A stretch of DNA of 64,000 bases from Myotis daubentonii (Eukaryota > Chordata > Mammalia > Chiroptera > Vespertilionidae), in the NCBI RefSeq assembly GCF_963259705.1, contig NC_081850.1:35263892-35327891 (forward strand). The letters are read 5' to 3'. Shown in pieces: positions 33,018 to 44,840 of this stretch (position 1 is the first letter of the stretch; each line of letters starts with the position of its first letter). Position numbers and translations under genes: made by a program. Below the pieces are notes generated by a model that worked only from the letters and a program-made list of their open reading frames with translations, did no database searches and was not told the DNA's origin.

Positions 33018-33907
33018 ATGCGGAGACAAAGAAACAGGACAAAACTGTCAATGGAGGATATTGAGTTCAGAACCACACTTTTAAGGTCTCTTAAGAACTG
33101 TCTAGAAGCTGCCGATAAACTTAGTAAGGCCTTCAAAAAGACTGGTGAGACCGCCGATAAATGTAGTGAGATCCTCAAGAAATCTAATGAGACCCTCGAT
33201 GTTGTGATAAAGAACCAACTAGAAATTAAGCATACACGGACTGCAATAAAGAATATTATACAGACACCCAACAGCAGACCAGAGGAGCGCAAGAATCAAG
33301 GCAAAGATTCGAAATGCGAAGAAGCAAAAAACACCCAACTGGAAAAGCAAAATGAAAAAAGAATCCCGAAAATACGAAGATAGTGTAAGGAGCCTCTGGG
33401 ACAGCTTCAAGCGTACCAACATCAGAATTATAAGGGTGCCAGAAGATGAGAGAGAGCAAGATATGGAAAACCTATTTAAAGAAATAATGACAGAAAACTT
33501 CCCCCACCTGGTGAAAGAAATAGACCTACAGGTCCAGGAAGCGCAGAGAACCCCAAACAAAAGGAATCCAAAGAGGACCACACCAAGACACATCATCATT
33601 AAAATGCCAAGAGCAAAAGACAGAGAGAATCTTAAAAGCAGCAAGAGAAAGAAACTCAGTTACCTACAAGGGAATACCCATACGACTGTCAGCTGATTTC
33701 TCAACAGAAACTTTGCAGGCCAGAAGGGAATGGCAAGAAATATTCAAAGTGATGAATACCAAGAACCTACAACCAAGATTACTTTATCCAGCAAAGCTAT
33801 CATTCAGAACTGAAGGTCAGATAAAGAGCTTCACAGATAAGGAAAAGCTAAAGAAGTTCATCACCACCAAACCAGTATTATATGAAATGCTGAAAGGTAT
33901 CCTTTAA
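33018..33907 (+). pseudogene. HAL1 ORF1 with frameshifts
   Basis: Same protein family as the copy at 22546. The N-terminal 115 or so residues are in frame and keep the fuller coiled coil (extra KLSKAFKKTGETAD). An extra base near 33366 (CCCGAAAA where the sister reads CCAAAAA) shifts the frame. A two-base loss near 33622 (GACAGAGAGAAT against GACAACGAGAGAAT) shifts it again. The remaining sequence to the normal stop at 33907 is otherwise well preserved. Confidence 0.88.
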
Positions 33908-34249
33908 GAAGAGGAAGAAGAAGAAAAAGGTAAAGATACAAATTATGAACAACAAACATGCATCTATCAACAAGTGAATCTAAGAATCAAGTGAATAAAT
34001 AATCTGGTGATCATAATAGAATCAGGGACATAGAAAGGGAATGGACTGACTATTCTTGGGGGGGAAAGGGGTGTGGGAAATGTGGAAAGAGACGGGACAA
34101 AAATCGTGCACCTATGGATGAGGACAGTGGGTGGGGAGTGAGGGTGGAGGGTGGGGTGGGAGCTGGGAGGAGGGGAGTTATGGGGGGGAAAAAAAGAGGA
34201 ACAAATGTAATAATCTGAACAATAAAGATTTAATTAAAAAAATTTAAAA

Positions 34250-35140
34250 AAAAATATGAAGATAGTGCAAGGAACCTCTGGGACAACTTCAAGTGTACCA
34301 ACATCCGAATTATAGGGGTGCCAGAAGAAGAGAGAGAGCAAGATATTGAAAACCTATTTGAAGAAATAATGACAGAAAACTTCCCCTACCTGGTAAAAGA
34401 AATAGACTTACAAGTCCAGGAAGTGCAGAGAACCCCAAACAAGAGGAATCTAAAGAGGACCACACCAAGACACATCATAATTAAAATGCCAAGGGCAAAA
34501 GACAAAGAGAGAATATTAAAAGCAGCAAGAGAAAAACAGTTAGTTACCTACAAGGGAGTACCCATATGACTGTCAGCTGATTTCTCAACAGAAACTATGC
34601 AGGCCAGAAGGGAGTGGCAAGAAATATTAAAAGTGATGAATAGCAAGAACCTACAATCAAGATTACTCTACCCAGCAAAGCTATCATTTAGAATTGAAGG
34701 TAAGATAAAGAGCTTCACAGATAAGAAAAAGCTAAAGGAGTTCATTACCACCAAACCAGTATTATATGAAATGCTGAAGGGTATTCTTTAAGAAGAGGAA
34801 GAAGAAAAAGGTAAAGATAAAAATTATGAACAACAAAGTGACAACAAATACATATCAACAAGTGAATCTAAAAATCAAGTGAATAAAAAAATCTGACGAA
34901 TAGAATAAACTGGTGAATAGAATAGAATCAGGGGCATAGAAAGGGAGTGGACTGACAATTCTCTGGGGGAAGGGAGTATGGGGGGTGCAAGAAGAGTCTG
35001 GACAAAAATCGTACACCTATGGATGAGGACAAGGCCGGGGAGTGGGGGGGATAAGGGTACGGGATAGGGTAGAAACCGGGTGGAGGGGAGCTATGGGGGG
35101 GGGGGACAACTGTAATAATCTGAACAATAAAGATTTATTT

Positions 35141-35190
<50 letters not shown>
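34250..35190 (+). mobile_element. HAL1 retrotransposon, 5' truncated, second of a pair
   Basis: It starts inside ORF1 directly after the A tail of the preceding HAL1, at a point homologous to about 6092 of the 4.8-kb copy. Its variants (EEREQDIENL, AREKQLVTYKGVPI) match that copy, not its left neighbour, so the pair is not a tandem duplication. It ends AACAATAAAGATTTATTTAAAA followed by a long TA run, then the shared TSD. Confidence 0.88.
34252..34791 (+). pseudogene. HAL1 ORF1 C-terminal part with a TGA
   Basis: Codes for the RRM-like and C-terminal domains. A single stop interrupts it at 34567-34569, where the sisters have CGA, so it is a CpG-decay type C-to-T change. The rest is in frame to KPVLYEMLKGIL. 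Confidence 0.88.

Positions 35191-35195
<5 letters not shown>
35143..35195. repeat. (TA)n microsatellite in HAL1 tail
   Basis: About 26 TA units at the end of the HAL1 A tail, running into the TSD. Likely polymorphic. Confidence 0.95.
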
Positions 35196-35198
<3 letters not shown>

Positions 35199-35205
35199 AA
35201 AATGG

Positions 35206-36980
35206 CCAGGGGATTATTTGGGGATCCATTTAAGCTTGAAATCCATACGGCCACCTTCTTCATCCCAATATGCTCTTTCTCTCAGAAGTTGGCATTGTTA
35301 GAAATCATATTTTGACCCTTTATTTTGATAGAGCTCATCAACAACATCTATAAAATCCTTAGATCTCATCAACATCTACAAAAGCCTTAAGTAAAAATGA
35401 TTGTCAGCGAGTTCCAACTCACACTAAGGAATTAGTCTTCATTGCACTTAGCTGGGGTCTTCAAGTCTCTGCTAAAAATAACATCTTTCTGAAACTTCCA
35501 AGTGTATAAAGCACGTTAACCACTACTTCTAATTGGGCCCGCACAACATCCTTGTGAGCTACATAGGGCAGGAATGGCGATTGCTCTTTGGAAGACGATT
35601 AGCTGAAACCTTAACACAGAGTGAGAGTCTGGACTTCATTCTCATTTAGAAGTCTTCAGCCACACGCTCCATGTCATCACAACTCTAACAGAATTGTCTC
35701 CAAATGAAATTTCAAAAGCTGTACTGCCTAATGAACATCCCAGTGTCACTAATTGAGCTGTGAGCATGAAAGTGGGCTAACACTTGACAACAGCCCATTT
35801 TCTCACAAGTTACACAGACACCTCTCCTGAAAATAAAAACAAACACCGTTACTTCCATTACCAATGCCCTTATCACGAATTCTACTGACAAATACCATTT
35901 TAAGAGTTTGACTCTTTTCTTTCACCTTTTCTTTCTTTCTCCCTCTCTCCCTTCATTTTCCCTCTCTTCCTTCTGACTTTTCTCTACTTTCCACCCCTAT
36001 GGACAACTTCCCATTTCAGTTAGGATGAGATGGAAAGGGGAGATTAAATTAATTCCACCTAAGTAGTATTTGCCTGGCTCAATATTTGGTAGTTGAGTAA
36101 AAATTAAAGCTCAGCCAAAACTTGTGTGATCTAAATATTACCAGATCTCGTATGTCTATGAATAAATGGTATCATCTTAACAGTTAAATCTGAATGTTAC
36201 AAACGAATATCCCGACCACTACATAATACCTAGCCCCAGGAGGGGAAGCCCCTGCCAGGAACTTGAAAGAGCATCCAGGACTAAATGACACACATCACTT
36301 GACATTGCCCTCCGTCCCTCTGATCTGTCATGCTGCCCTCCGTGTCTCCGCGGTGGATGCACGTCCCTGCAGATGTCCCTGGCTGCCACGGCGCTTGATC
36401 CTCACATCAATTCAACAATTCAACTGTGGCTCGAGCAACAACAATAAGCACAAATGGCTTCCTCCCTGTGCTACACTCGGAGGGAGCGCCCCAGCAGAGC
36501 TCTATGTCCAGACACATTATGGAGTTCAGTATTACAGTCACCTGAGTTTATACACAGGACCTCTTTGTCCCCAGGGTGGACAAACCCGTTAGCGGGTGGG
36601 TCAGTGAGGATCCCAGTGCCCCTGAGCTTTCCTTGGAGCCCTGCTCACCTTGCTCATGGACAGGGAGATCCTTGCCCTTGGTGAATTGCCTCTCAGGGGC
36701 CTGACCATTTTCTGAAGTCCTCTGCACTTACCCCTGCCCAGCCCCCGGGCACAGGGGGTGCTAGTGTCTGCAGCTCAGTTTGGAGCATGCTAGGAAGTAT
36801 CCCAGCAGGCTCCTCAGCGCCCTTGGTAATCAGAGGATGGAGCACACAAGCTGGTGTGGGAATGACAACAACCCTATATGGCTGTTGTATCTTCATCTCA
36901 AGGTAAGGCCCATCAGGACCTCTGGAATATCCTTATGGTTACCTTCCTATAGCCATTTTCCCCTTCTTTAAAAATGAAAA
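35206..36980. other. Mostly single-copy, one MIR-like trace
   Basis: No exon recognised. Around 35500-35590 there is a weak antisense MIR/L2 trace (CGCACAACATCCTTGTGAGC). Short frames at 36263-36900 on both strands have no known domain. Confidence 0.45.
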
Positions 36981-36984
36981 GTGA

Positions 36985-37255
36985 ACTTTACTCAAGGTCA
37001 CACGGGACTCCTATGGGCACACCTATCACTCTCTCATGGGTAGGGTTGCACATATGACTGAGCTTCAGCCAATGAGCAGAAGAGGGTGGGTGGCCTTTCC
37101 TTAAAAAAGGGGACAGACAGCTTGGGGACACTTTTGCCCTTCTCCCTTCTTCCACTTGGCTTCCTGGATTGGATATGAAGGCTGAGGCTCTGAAAACATT
37201 TTCATGCCGTGAAGTGAACTTAAGGATGGAAGGGAGGCACAAAGTAAGGGTGGCG
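36985..37255. repeat. Possible old LTR relic
   Basis: GCACATATGACTGAGCTTCA then 'gccaatgagcagaagagg' and a later stretch around 'ttggatatgaaggctgagg' recall an old MaLR-like LTR. The match is loose. Confidence 0.35.
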
Positions 37256-37499
37256 GTGTAGAAAGGTAAGAAGGAACCCCATCTTCAGTGACACAAGTGG
37301 TTATACTAACCCTGGATTGGCTATTTCTAGACTTTCATTACCAAGAGGGAGATTAAAAAATAAACCTACATGCGTACTGTTTCTTGTCAGTTTCAGTTTT
37401 CTGTTAATATGCACTCTCCCGAGTCCTCTGGTTGTTAGCTAGGTTTGGAATGACTTATCCTAGGGTTCTTTGCCAGCTCCCCCATACTTATCTCTGTGT

Positions 37500-37675
37500 C
37501 CTTGAACAATGGATTCAAGCTCCATGTGCCTGCTTCCTTCCCTCCAGTGAGAAATGGAATAATTAGAGCATGTACCTCACAGTAATTAAGAGGATCAAAT
37601 AAGATAATACTATGAAGTTCTTAGAAGAGTCTTTGGAGCACAGTCTTCATTAAATTGTTATTATTATTCCATGTG
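37500..37675 (+). repeat. MIR SINE remnant
   Basis: AGTGAGAAATGGAATAATTA, 'tacctcacagtaattaagag' and 'gatcaaataagataatacta' follow the 3' half of MIR in sense, ending in a TTATTATTATT stretch. Confidence 0.6.
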
Positions 37676-40175
37676 GAAGAATAGCCTGTCCCTACATGGA
37701 CTAAGTTTGATGTTTTTTATATCTGCAGTTTCATTTCAATGCCCAAGTTTCACTCTGCCGGTGGCCTTTGCTTCTTCCTCGTATGTGGGGGGGGGGGCGG
37801 GGGGGTTGTGGGTGTGTGTCTGTACCCACGTTTTCTCCTTGGTTTCTGATCCCAGAGAATGGTCTCATTTTCATAGAAATTATACGTCTAGTTCTTTGTG
37901 TTCAAGCTCAAGGTCAGTGACAACTCCGGCAAGCCCACATTTTCTTCAATTCGAGTTTTAAATTGCTCTGCAAACTGTACATCAATGCAATCACTCCCCC
38001 TCGGCATAAAACTATCACCCTATCACCTCCCTGCGACATGGGGCAGGAGGGGCGGCTGTCACAAAGCTCTGCAGACGCACGTCACCATTCGGCAGAGAAA
38101 CAGAAGAGGCCCACTTCAGTCCCAGGGCAGAGACCCCGAGCGGAAATCAGTGCCGATGCCCCTCTCACGCTCCCCTTGGACGTGAAAACAGGAATGGTTG
38201 GAATTGAACATGATGTGGGAAGAAAGGGACACCATTTGTGGGAGACACACAGAAACACGAAGCCCATGAATGCTTTTGTTCCTCCGCCCTATTCAGCATC
38301 TGCTGTTGACCCTTCGGCATTTGCATCCCTTTGTGCTGGACCACCTCAGAGATTTCCCGTTTTTCTGAGGCCGATGATGAGCTGCAAACCCCACTCTGAA
38401 TGGGCCATGTGCTGCCCCTTTGTTTCTCCCACCAGGGCGGGTGCGTGGGGCTTGTCTGCAGCGGGACTAGCTGCGCACCGCCTTCCTTCTGCCTCGGTTA
38501 CAAGGGGGCGGCGAGATAATGGCCGGTCCCCAGCCAGGTGCACAATAGGCGGCTGGGTTTGGTTCATTTCCAGTAGGCGCTGGTTTAGATTTCCCTGGGT
38601 TTCCTTCTTAGAGCAGGACAAGATACAGAATTCAAAGGAATCCAGGAGAAGAAACAAATCCATCCATGGAAAACAAGGACCAAATTGGCCCCTCTAACTG
38701 AGCATCCTGGATTATCGCCACGACAACCGGTGGGTTGGGTGTGCTGGGTAGAGTTCAAGTGAGCCAGCTCCGGGTGCACCCGTGGCCAGAATGCAGGCCT
38801 CATCCATCCTGGACCAAGCGCTCATTTTTTTTTTTTTTTCGAGTCCAAATGGTCTGGCTGCTTCGCTGGGGAGGAAGGCGGGGAGGGGAATCTATCTCCT
38901 CCTAAGCCAGTGAAACACCAGGAAACTCCTTTGTGCTCAGGGAGGCTGTGCGTTCAAAGGGAGCTGCCCAAGGCCCTGTTTGATATGCAGAGGTCAATGG
39001 AAGCGCAGGGTGAATAAAAGGCCAGTGAGGGGGAAATTCAAAACGGCAATTATGTTTTCCAACCAGGTTCTGTGTGCTCCTCTGAGTCTTATCTTTGCTG
39101 TCTGCCTGATGCTTTTGATAATTATTTAATGGGTCTCCAAGCTAAAAAGATGCTGTTTGAACTGCCTTTCAGGGATGGTAGAAAGAATGACTGATTATAT
39201 CCAGCTCCCAGATGAATAGATGCACAGGACTTCTGTCCTCTCTGATAGTAAAGCAGCACTTTGGATGGACTGGACACAAGGTAGGGACGTGAGGAAAGAT
39301 CCTGCATAATTTTCAATATGCAAATCTTCTTGCAGGGAAGGGGGGTAGCCAGGTATTTCATGATAAAGCAGCAGCTTTGCAAATAACAGCTGGTTAGGGA
39401 CAGAGAAAGAGGGAAAGAACGCTGCTTTTTTACATTTTAAAAAAGCACATTGGAAGAAAAATGTGACTCTTAGATCTAAAATTACTTATACATTGCATGT
39501 ACATACCCTTTCTTTCATCTGAGATCAGTTGCTTCAGTAATATTTAGGTGATCCCTATAAAAACTTTGAACTTGGGCCATTCAAGGCTTGATGAAAGAAT
39601 ACAATGCAGTCCCTTGCTAAATGCAGACCTCTATGTTGCTGTCAAATAAGAAAATTTTTAAAAACACCGTATAAAGGCCTTTTTTCCTAGTCACTGCATG
39701 TGGCTAATCCCAAAGCAGCAGTGTAGAAATGCTTCGAACCAGCGCCTCACCGGAGCCCAGTACAGCTGAGCAACACAACTGCCGTCAGAGACTGGATTGC
39801 GCCCCTACACTGGGATCTTGTTAGGCGCTGGAGTGGTCTTTGGGGGAACTTCTACTTTATATTGTAAGATCCCGCACTCAGCTTGCTCTCTACCAGGCCG
39901 AGTAATAACCTGTCCCCTTCCTGCAATCCCAGAGTGTTGAGAGAATTAAGGAGGTCATCTCATTGTTAGAACATTGACATCAAGAGCAAAAATGGGAGTG
40001 GTGGATTGTGCTCCCCATAAGGGGAGAGGCCCACCACTGTCCTAACTCCCCACAAACCCAGCTGTCCCCTCCCCTGTGGTCCTGTTACCCTGTGTACCTT
40101 CTCAGTGGCACGCATCCCACGGTGCTGGCAGTGTGTGTGTCCTCCATGGACTGGGAGAACTGGAGGAATCATCTT
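37676..40175. other. Long single-copy block
   Basis: No gene recognised. It contains a G-rich tract at 37788-37812, a relatively CpG-rich stretch at 38440-38540 and a T run at 38826-38840. The 244-residue plus-strand frame at 37963-38697 has no domain, signal or coiled coil that I recognise. The part around 39020-39140 is AT-rich with a conserved-looking texture. Confidence 0.5.
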
Positions 40176-40258
40176 TTATTTATCCAGGTGTCCTCAGAGC
40201 TAATGGAGCTCCAGGCACAGCACAGGCTCAATCAGTATTTGTTGAAGAAATAATATGC
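40176..40258 (+). repeat. L2/MIR 3'-end trace
   Basis: GCACAGGCTCAATCAGTATT followed by TGTTGAAGAAATAATATG matches the common 'cacagtaggtgctcaataaa' end. Confidence 0.45.
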
Positions 40259-40660
40259 CAGACATTTTTATTATCCGAAAGGATTGCCTCGCCTCCACAA
40301 CCTTCTTTTAAACAGTTCTCCTGCCTGTTAGTTTGATATGAAGAGGAAGGCTAGAGCTAGCTGTGGCCCAGGAGAACCAGGTAGCCAGATTATCTTCTCT
40401 ATGATAGGCATATCTTTCGAAGAGATTTGATTTTGAATACTATAGGCCCAGCAGAACAAGTATAGCTTGTCAGGCGTCCTCATATCAGTGCATGACATCT
40501 CACACGTGACCCACTGTACTGAAAACTGTGACCTACCAAGCTCTGGCAGGCAGTTGAATTGGCCACCCTGGTTTCATTCAACCACTGTTTAAATTTTTGT
40601 TTTATTCTGATATAAAACAGAGGAAAGGCCCAAAGTCACTTTCTGGTTAATGCTATTAGA
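40259..40660. other. Single-copy sequence
   Basis: Nothing recognised. Confidence 0.4.
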
Positions 40661-40664
40661 GAAT

Positions 40665-41222
40665 GCCTTCTAAAGTGACTCCCAATGGTCCCTACCTCTT
40701 GTTGCCTACTCCCTGTGTAATCTATGCCCCTTGTGTTTGGGCTGGACCTAGTGACTTGCTCTAACAATTAGAATTCAGAAGAAATGATAAGAAGTCACTT
40801 CCTGGCATTGGTTACAGGAGACTGACTTCTGTCTAGCTCAGTCTCACTGGCACCCTCTCACTCCTTCTCTAGCCGTCTTGGCTTATCCCAGAGACCCCAT
40901 GCAGCAGGGAACTGAGGGTGGCATCTGGACAACAGCTTCTGAGGAACTGAATCCTGCCAATACCACCGAATGGTCTTAGAGGTGGACAATGCCCCCGCCG
41001 CCCCCCACCCCCACCCGTGAAGCTGGAGATGAAGTAGACCAACCCAAGCCTTGGCGACAACCTTCTCAGAGCTCCTGGGCTAACGAACCCCTCGGTGGCA
41101 ACTGTGGAGAAACCTAGAGGCAGAACACCCCCAGACACACACACGTTTTGGAAACTGAGATAATGAAAAGTGTTGCTTTAAGCCACTAAGTTTGTGGTCA
41201 TTTCTTATGCAGCTAAAAAGTG
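40665..41222 (+). mobile_element. MaLR-like solo LTR
   Basis: Sense LTR text: 'gccttctaaagtgactccca' (40665), TGGGCTGGACCTAGTGACTT (40739), GGGAACTGAGGGTGGCATC (40907), 'gaggaactgaatcctgccaa', and near the end TTTAAGCCACTAAGTTTGTG (41178). The last phrase is the MLT1/MST family signature. A C-rich tract at 40990-41015 is local noise. The exact subfamily is uncertain. Confidence 0.7.
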
Positions 41223-42020
41223 TGGTGGTACCAATTCCAATGTTGGGGCAGGGGGGTGTCCCCACACCAACAAGCTATTCTGTAAGGGGTTTCCCCTCAC
41301 AGCACCAAGTAATTATCCAGGACACGAACTGGGTGTCCCATAATTCCACTCAATTCAGCTCAGGTCTGACACTATCTACCCAGCTTGTTACCTGTACTTC
41401 TGACCAGCTGGCTATAGATTGGAGTAATGACCCCTCCAACTCAGGAGGCCAGCCATAAGTCCAGGTTGTTACTTGTACTTCTGACAACTGGCTGTAAATC
41501 AAAGGTTCCTACTTGGTTTGATTAGTTTGCCAGAGCAGCTCACAGAATTCAGAGAAACAGATGACTTGCTAGGTTACTGGTTAATATAAAAGGATGCAAC
41601 TCAGGAACAGCCACATGGAAGCGATGCATAGGGCAAGGTGCGTGGGAAGGGACCTGGGGCTCCCATGTCCTCTTCAGGTACCCAACTTGCCCTGCATATC
41701 CCTATGTGTTCACCAACCTGGAAGCTCTCCACACCACATCCTCTTGTGTGTTTACGGAGGTGTCAATATATAGTCATGGTTGATTCGATCACTGGCCACT
41801 GGCAAGTGATTCGGCCTCCAGCCCCTCTCTCATCTCTGGAGATTGGAGCGTGGGACTCACAGTGCCAACCCTCCAATCACGTGATTCTGTCCCCTGGCAC
41901 AGGAGCCCATCCTTAGCGACAGTCCAAAAGTCACTCGTTAATGTAACAAAAACACCTTTATGGTTTAGGAATTAGGAAATTCCAAGGGTCTTAGGAGTTT
42001 TATGCCAGAAATTATTAAAA
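41223..42020. repeat. Probable ancient ERVL-type LTR
   Basis: TTAGGAAATTCCAAGGGTCT and 'taggagttttatgccagaaa' (41970-42010), plus repeated 'cttgttacctgtacttctga' wording, recall an old ERVL LTR. I cannot name the family, and no internal retroviral genes follow. Confidence 0.4.
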
Positions 42021-43300
42021 ATCACAGCAGCTATTGATAACTAATGCAGTGGCAGAGCAGGTAGAACCTCAGCCTCCTGCCTCCCATTGTCACTCAATGC
42101 ACTGCAGGCATTGGCAGCACTGAGCGCCTTCGCTCAGCCAGCAGATGCGCATGCTATTACATTCGGAAGAGAGAGGGTTGCCCTCCTTTTTTTGGCTAGA
42201 CAGAAAAACTTCACGGCATTAAAATAGCTGCAATTGATCAAAACTTAAACAGAGCAAGACAGCATATAAAAATGAACCCGAGTCCCCGGAGTGTGGTGCT
42301 TGCAATTATTTCCGTGTTTAGGAAGGGCAGTTTGTTTCCTTAAAGTTACTTTTAGAAGAAATTTGTCCACATTGGAGACAAGAAACATCCCTCCCACCCT
42401 GACCCCATGGGCCCTAGCAGAGCAGGAGTCTTTCCCAGGCCGGGAGGGAGCAATGGGGTGGAGAAGCGCCATGTGGAGCTGACCGTCTAACATCGCGGGG
42501 TCCCCGTGTCCATCAGACGTGAACTCAAGGGCAGGGCAGTGGTCCCTGCATCAGGAGCTGCCTCTGGTCTCCTGCCTTATCATCCATCAGGACCTCCTTC
42601 GTGGCCCTGGCTTGGGGCCAGTCCTTCTGTCTGCCATCTTCTGAGACGGCGAAGAATTCCCCCCCTTCATTTATACCGCTTCTGCGCAGTGTAACTTCAT
42701 CATGGTCCTCAGGAGCCTTCTCTTTTTCTAGGTTATGTAAATTTAGCTCTTCACCCTCCTTTCACAACGTGCCCGCCAATCCTCTTGCCAGTTGATTCAT
42801 TTTTCTTCATTTCTTACCCATATGCCCAGGTGCACACCCTTTTGCAGGGGAAAGGCCAGGGGAAGCAGGATGGAAGAAAATGTGAAAAGGTCAAAATTAC
42901 ACCGAGAAGGAGGAAGGTAAGAAATTTCTTTACTCTGCTAGTGAAAACATGGTAACATTTGGGGAGGGCCCACAAAAAGAAAGTCATTTGGAAAAGGCTA
43001 TGGTTTTTGGAAATTGTATTTAGTTTCTTTCTCAAGATGGAGCATTCTAATTAAGATCAGCCTATGTTTGCAGCATGTGCCGGAGGACTGGGACCAAGAG
43101 ATTTCTCTCTCTCCTGTACTCCCTTCTCTGTCCCCCTCACTCTCTAGTCATCTCCCCCAGAAATCTCACTCACTGTGCCCCAGCTGATCTTGACCTACTC
43201 AAACTAGCTCCCGGAAGAGAGAAGCAGAGGAGCCACCTTCCCTAGAGGTGAAAGCAAGGATGCGGGCACTAACAATATAACCCCTGGCTGGGGGCAACCT
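42021..43300. other. Single-copy sequence
   Basis: No exon or repeat recognised. Confidence 0.45.
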
Positions 43301-43321
43301 TTCCTGTACTTTATATATATA

Positions 43322-43712
43322 TTAGAGGCCCGGTGCATGAAATTCTGGCACGGGTATGGACCCTAGGCCTGGCCGGCGATCAGGGCCGATCTGTGGAGCA
43401 ACCATGGGGCAATTGGAGAGTGGGGGCACCCTGCTGGCACCTGCCTTGGCTGCCCTCACACTACCCACTCACCGGCCACACCCCCTGCCCATCGCCGCCA
43501 GTCGCCTCCCTCTGCAGGGAGACCGGGCAATCGGGGGGTGGGGGAGGGCCTCATTGGCACCCGCCTTGGCTGGTCTGGAGCCTGTGGGCTGGGGGCAGCT
43601 CCTGCATTGAGCATCTGGCCCCTGTTGGTCAGTGCACATCATAGCAACGAGACGTTCCACCGGTCATTCTGCCATTCAGTTGATTTGCATATTAGGCTTT
43701 TATTTTATAGGA
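43322..43712 (-). mobile_element. HeliBat-type Helitron, reverse orientation
   Basis: The left edge carries the 3' terminus in reverse: (T)TAG, where CTAG is expected, then GAGGCCCGGTGCATGAAATT. The right edge is the 5' terminus with 'gatttgcatattaggctttt' followed by ATTTTATAGGA (43702-43712). The internal GC-rich sequence (43370-43620) encodes no transposase, and the two plus-strand frames across it are incidental. It adjoins the A/T-rich tail of a Ves SINE. Confidence 0.88.
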
Positions 43713-43912
43713 TCGGTTTCAAAGGGGAAGGGAGAGGGAGAGAGAGATGAAAACATCAATGATGAGAGAGAAGCATTGATCAGCTGCCTCCTGCACACCC
43801 CCTACTGGAGATGGAGCCCACAACCCAGGCTTGTGCCCTGACCAGTAATGGAACTGTGACCCCCTGGTTCATAGGTCATCACGCTATCACTGAGCCATGC
43901 CAGCCAGACTCC
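43713..43912 (-). mobile_element. Ves SINE, reverse orientation
   Basis: Body AAGGGAGAGGGAGAGAGAGA and head complement 'cactgagccatgccagcca'. Its T-rich 3' tail is split from the body by the Helitron on its left. TCCTGTACTT at about 43303 and TCCTCTACTC at about 43911 may be the TSD. Confidence 0.88.
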
Positions 43913-44079
43913 TCTACTCTTAAAGTCGACAGAATTGTTTTGGGGATGAACGCCCTCCCTCCCCTGCCTGTGAGCCTCCCAGCCCACAGGTAGCTGCATT
44001 TGGGAGGCATACCTGGCACTGTCTGATTATACCTGAAGCAGAATCAATGATTCTATGCCTTGTTTGTGTTTTTCTCAAA

Positions 44080-44340
44080 ACCCAGAGTGATGCCCTTTGA
44101 AGACAGAGACCAGGGTCCTGAGCCGAGGAAGCAGGCAGCTTCTAGAAGGTGAAAAAAGCAAGGAAATCCATTTTCCTCCACAGCCTTCAGAAGGAGCCAG
44201 CTCTGTCTCCATCTTTCTTTAGTCCAACAAGACTGCTCTTGGACTTCTGACATCCAGAGCTGTAAGATAATAAATCTGTGTTGTTTTAAGCCCCTCAGTT
44301 TGAGGTAATTTGTTGCAGCAATAGGAAAGTCTTTAGCACA
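44080..44340 (+). mobile_element. MLT1-type LTR, 3' half
   Basis: 'cagcttctagaaggtgaaa', 'tcttggacttctgacatcca', then AGAGCTGTAAGATAATAAAT and GTTGTTTTAAGCCCCTCAGT match the 3' half of MLT1 LTRs in sense. The 5' half is missing or too decayed to see. Confidence 0.7.
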
Positions 44341-44659
44341 TCTCTCCCTCTCCTCCTCCCCTTTTTCTTTCCCTTGACCATTTTTCTCTCCTTCTCAGTC
44401 CTCCCCACTGGCTTTCTGTCAACAGCGAGTCAGCAGAAGCTGCCCTGAGGGACAGGCAATGAGGTCCTTTTAGCCTGTGAATTGTCATCCTGTTCACATC
44501 TCTGAAGGCCTCTCCTGGCCTGAAAGTCCAAGGGTCAAGCAACAGCTATACTTTCTACCCTACATGTCCCATCAGACTGGACACCTTCAAAACATACAGC
44601 AAATACTTGGCTTGGGCCTGATAACTTCAAACAAATTACTGTTCATGGATTTCAAAAAA

Positions 44660-44840
44660 AGCCCGACACCTTGCTATGAGCTTTAGATACTATGAGCTCT
44701 AAACTCACAACTCTGTCCTGTAGGTACTACTGTAGTTACTCCAACTTCCTAGATGAGAAAAGAAACACGCAGAAAGACAAAATAACTTGTCCAAGGTCAC
44801 AGCAACCAAGACCCATCGAATTCCAAAGATTTGCAAATGC
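44660..44840 (-). repeat. MIR SINE remnant, antisense
   Basis: TCCTGTAGGTACTACTGTAG, 'ctagatgagaaaagaaacac' and 'aacttgtccaaggtcacagc' are the classic reverse reading of MIR. Confidence 0.65.

Larger units (their letters stand above)
32551..34249 (+). mobile_element. HAL1 retrotransposon, full length, first of a pair
   Basis: It begins exactly after the TSD TATATCCCAAAATGG (32536-32550) with GAGACAACCAAGATGGCGGC, the expected L1-like 5' end, so it is full length. The 5' UTR runs to about 33017 and a frameshifted ORF1 follows. The G-rich 3' UTR ends AACAATAAAGATTTAATT and an A tail that merges into the second HAL1. The matching TSD copy lies beyond the second element at 35191-35205, so one TSD encloses both. 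Confidence 0.88.

Noticed and set aside
37963..38697. 244-codon plus-strand frame in single-copy sequence
   Set aside because: It starts at an arbitrary ATG, has low-complexity residue use and no recognisable domain. The GC-rich context explains the lack of stops. I cannot exclude it without homology or RNA evidence.
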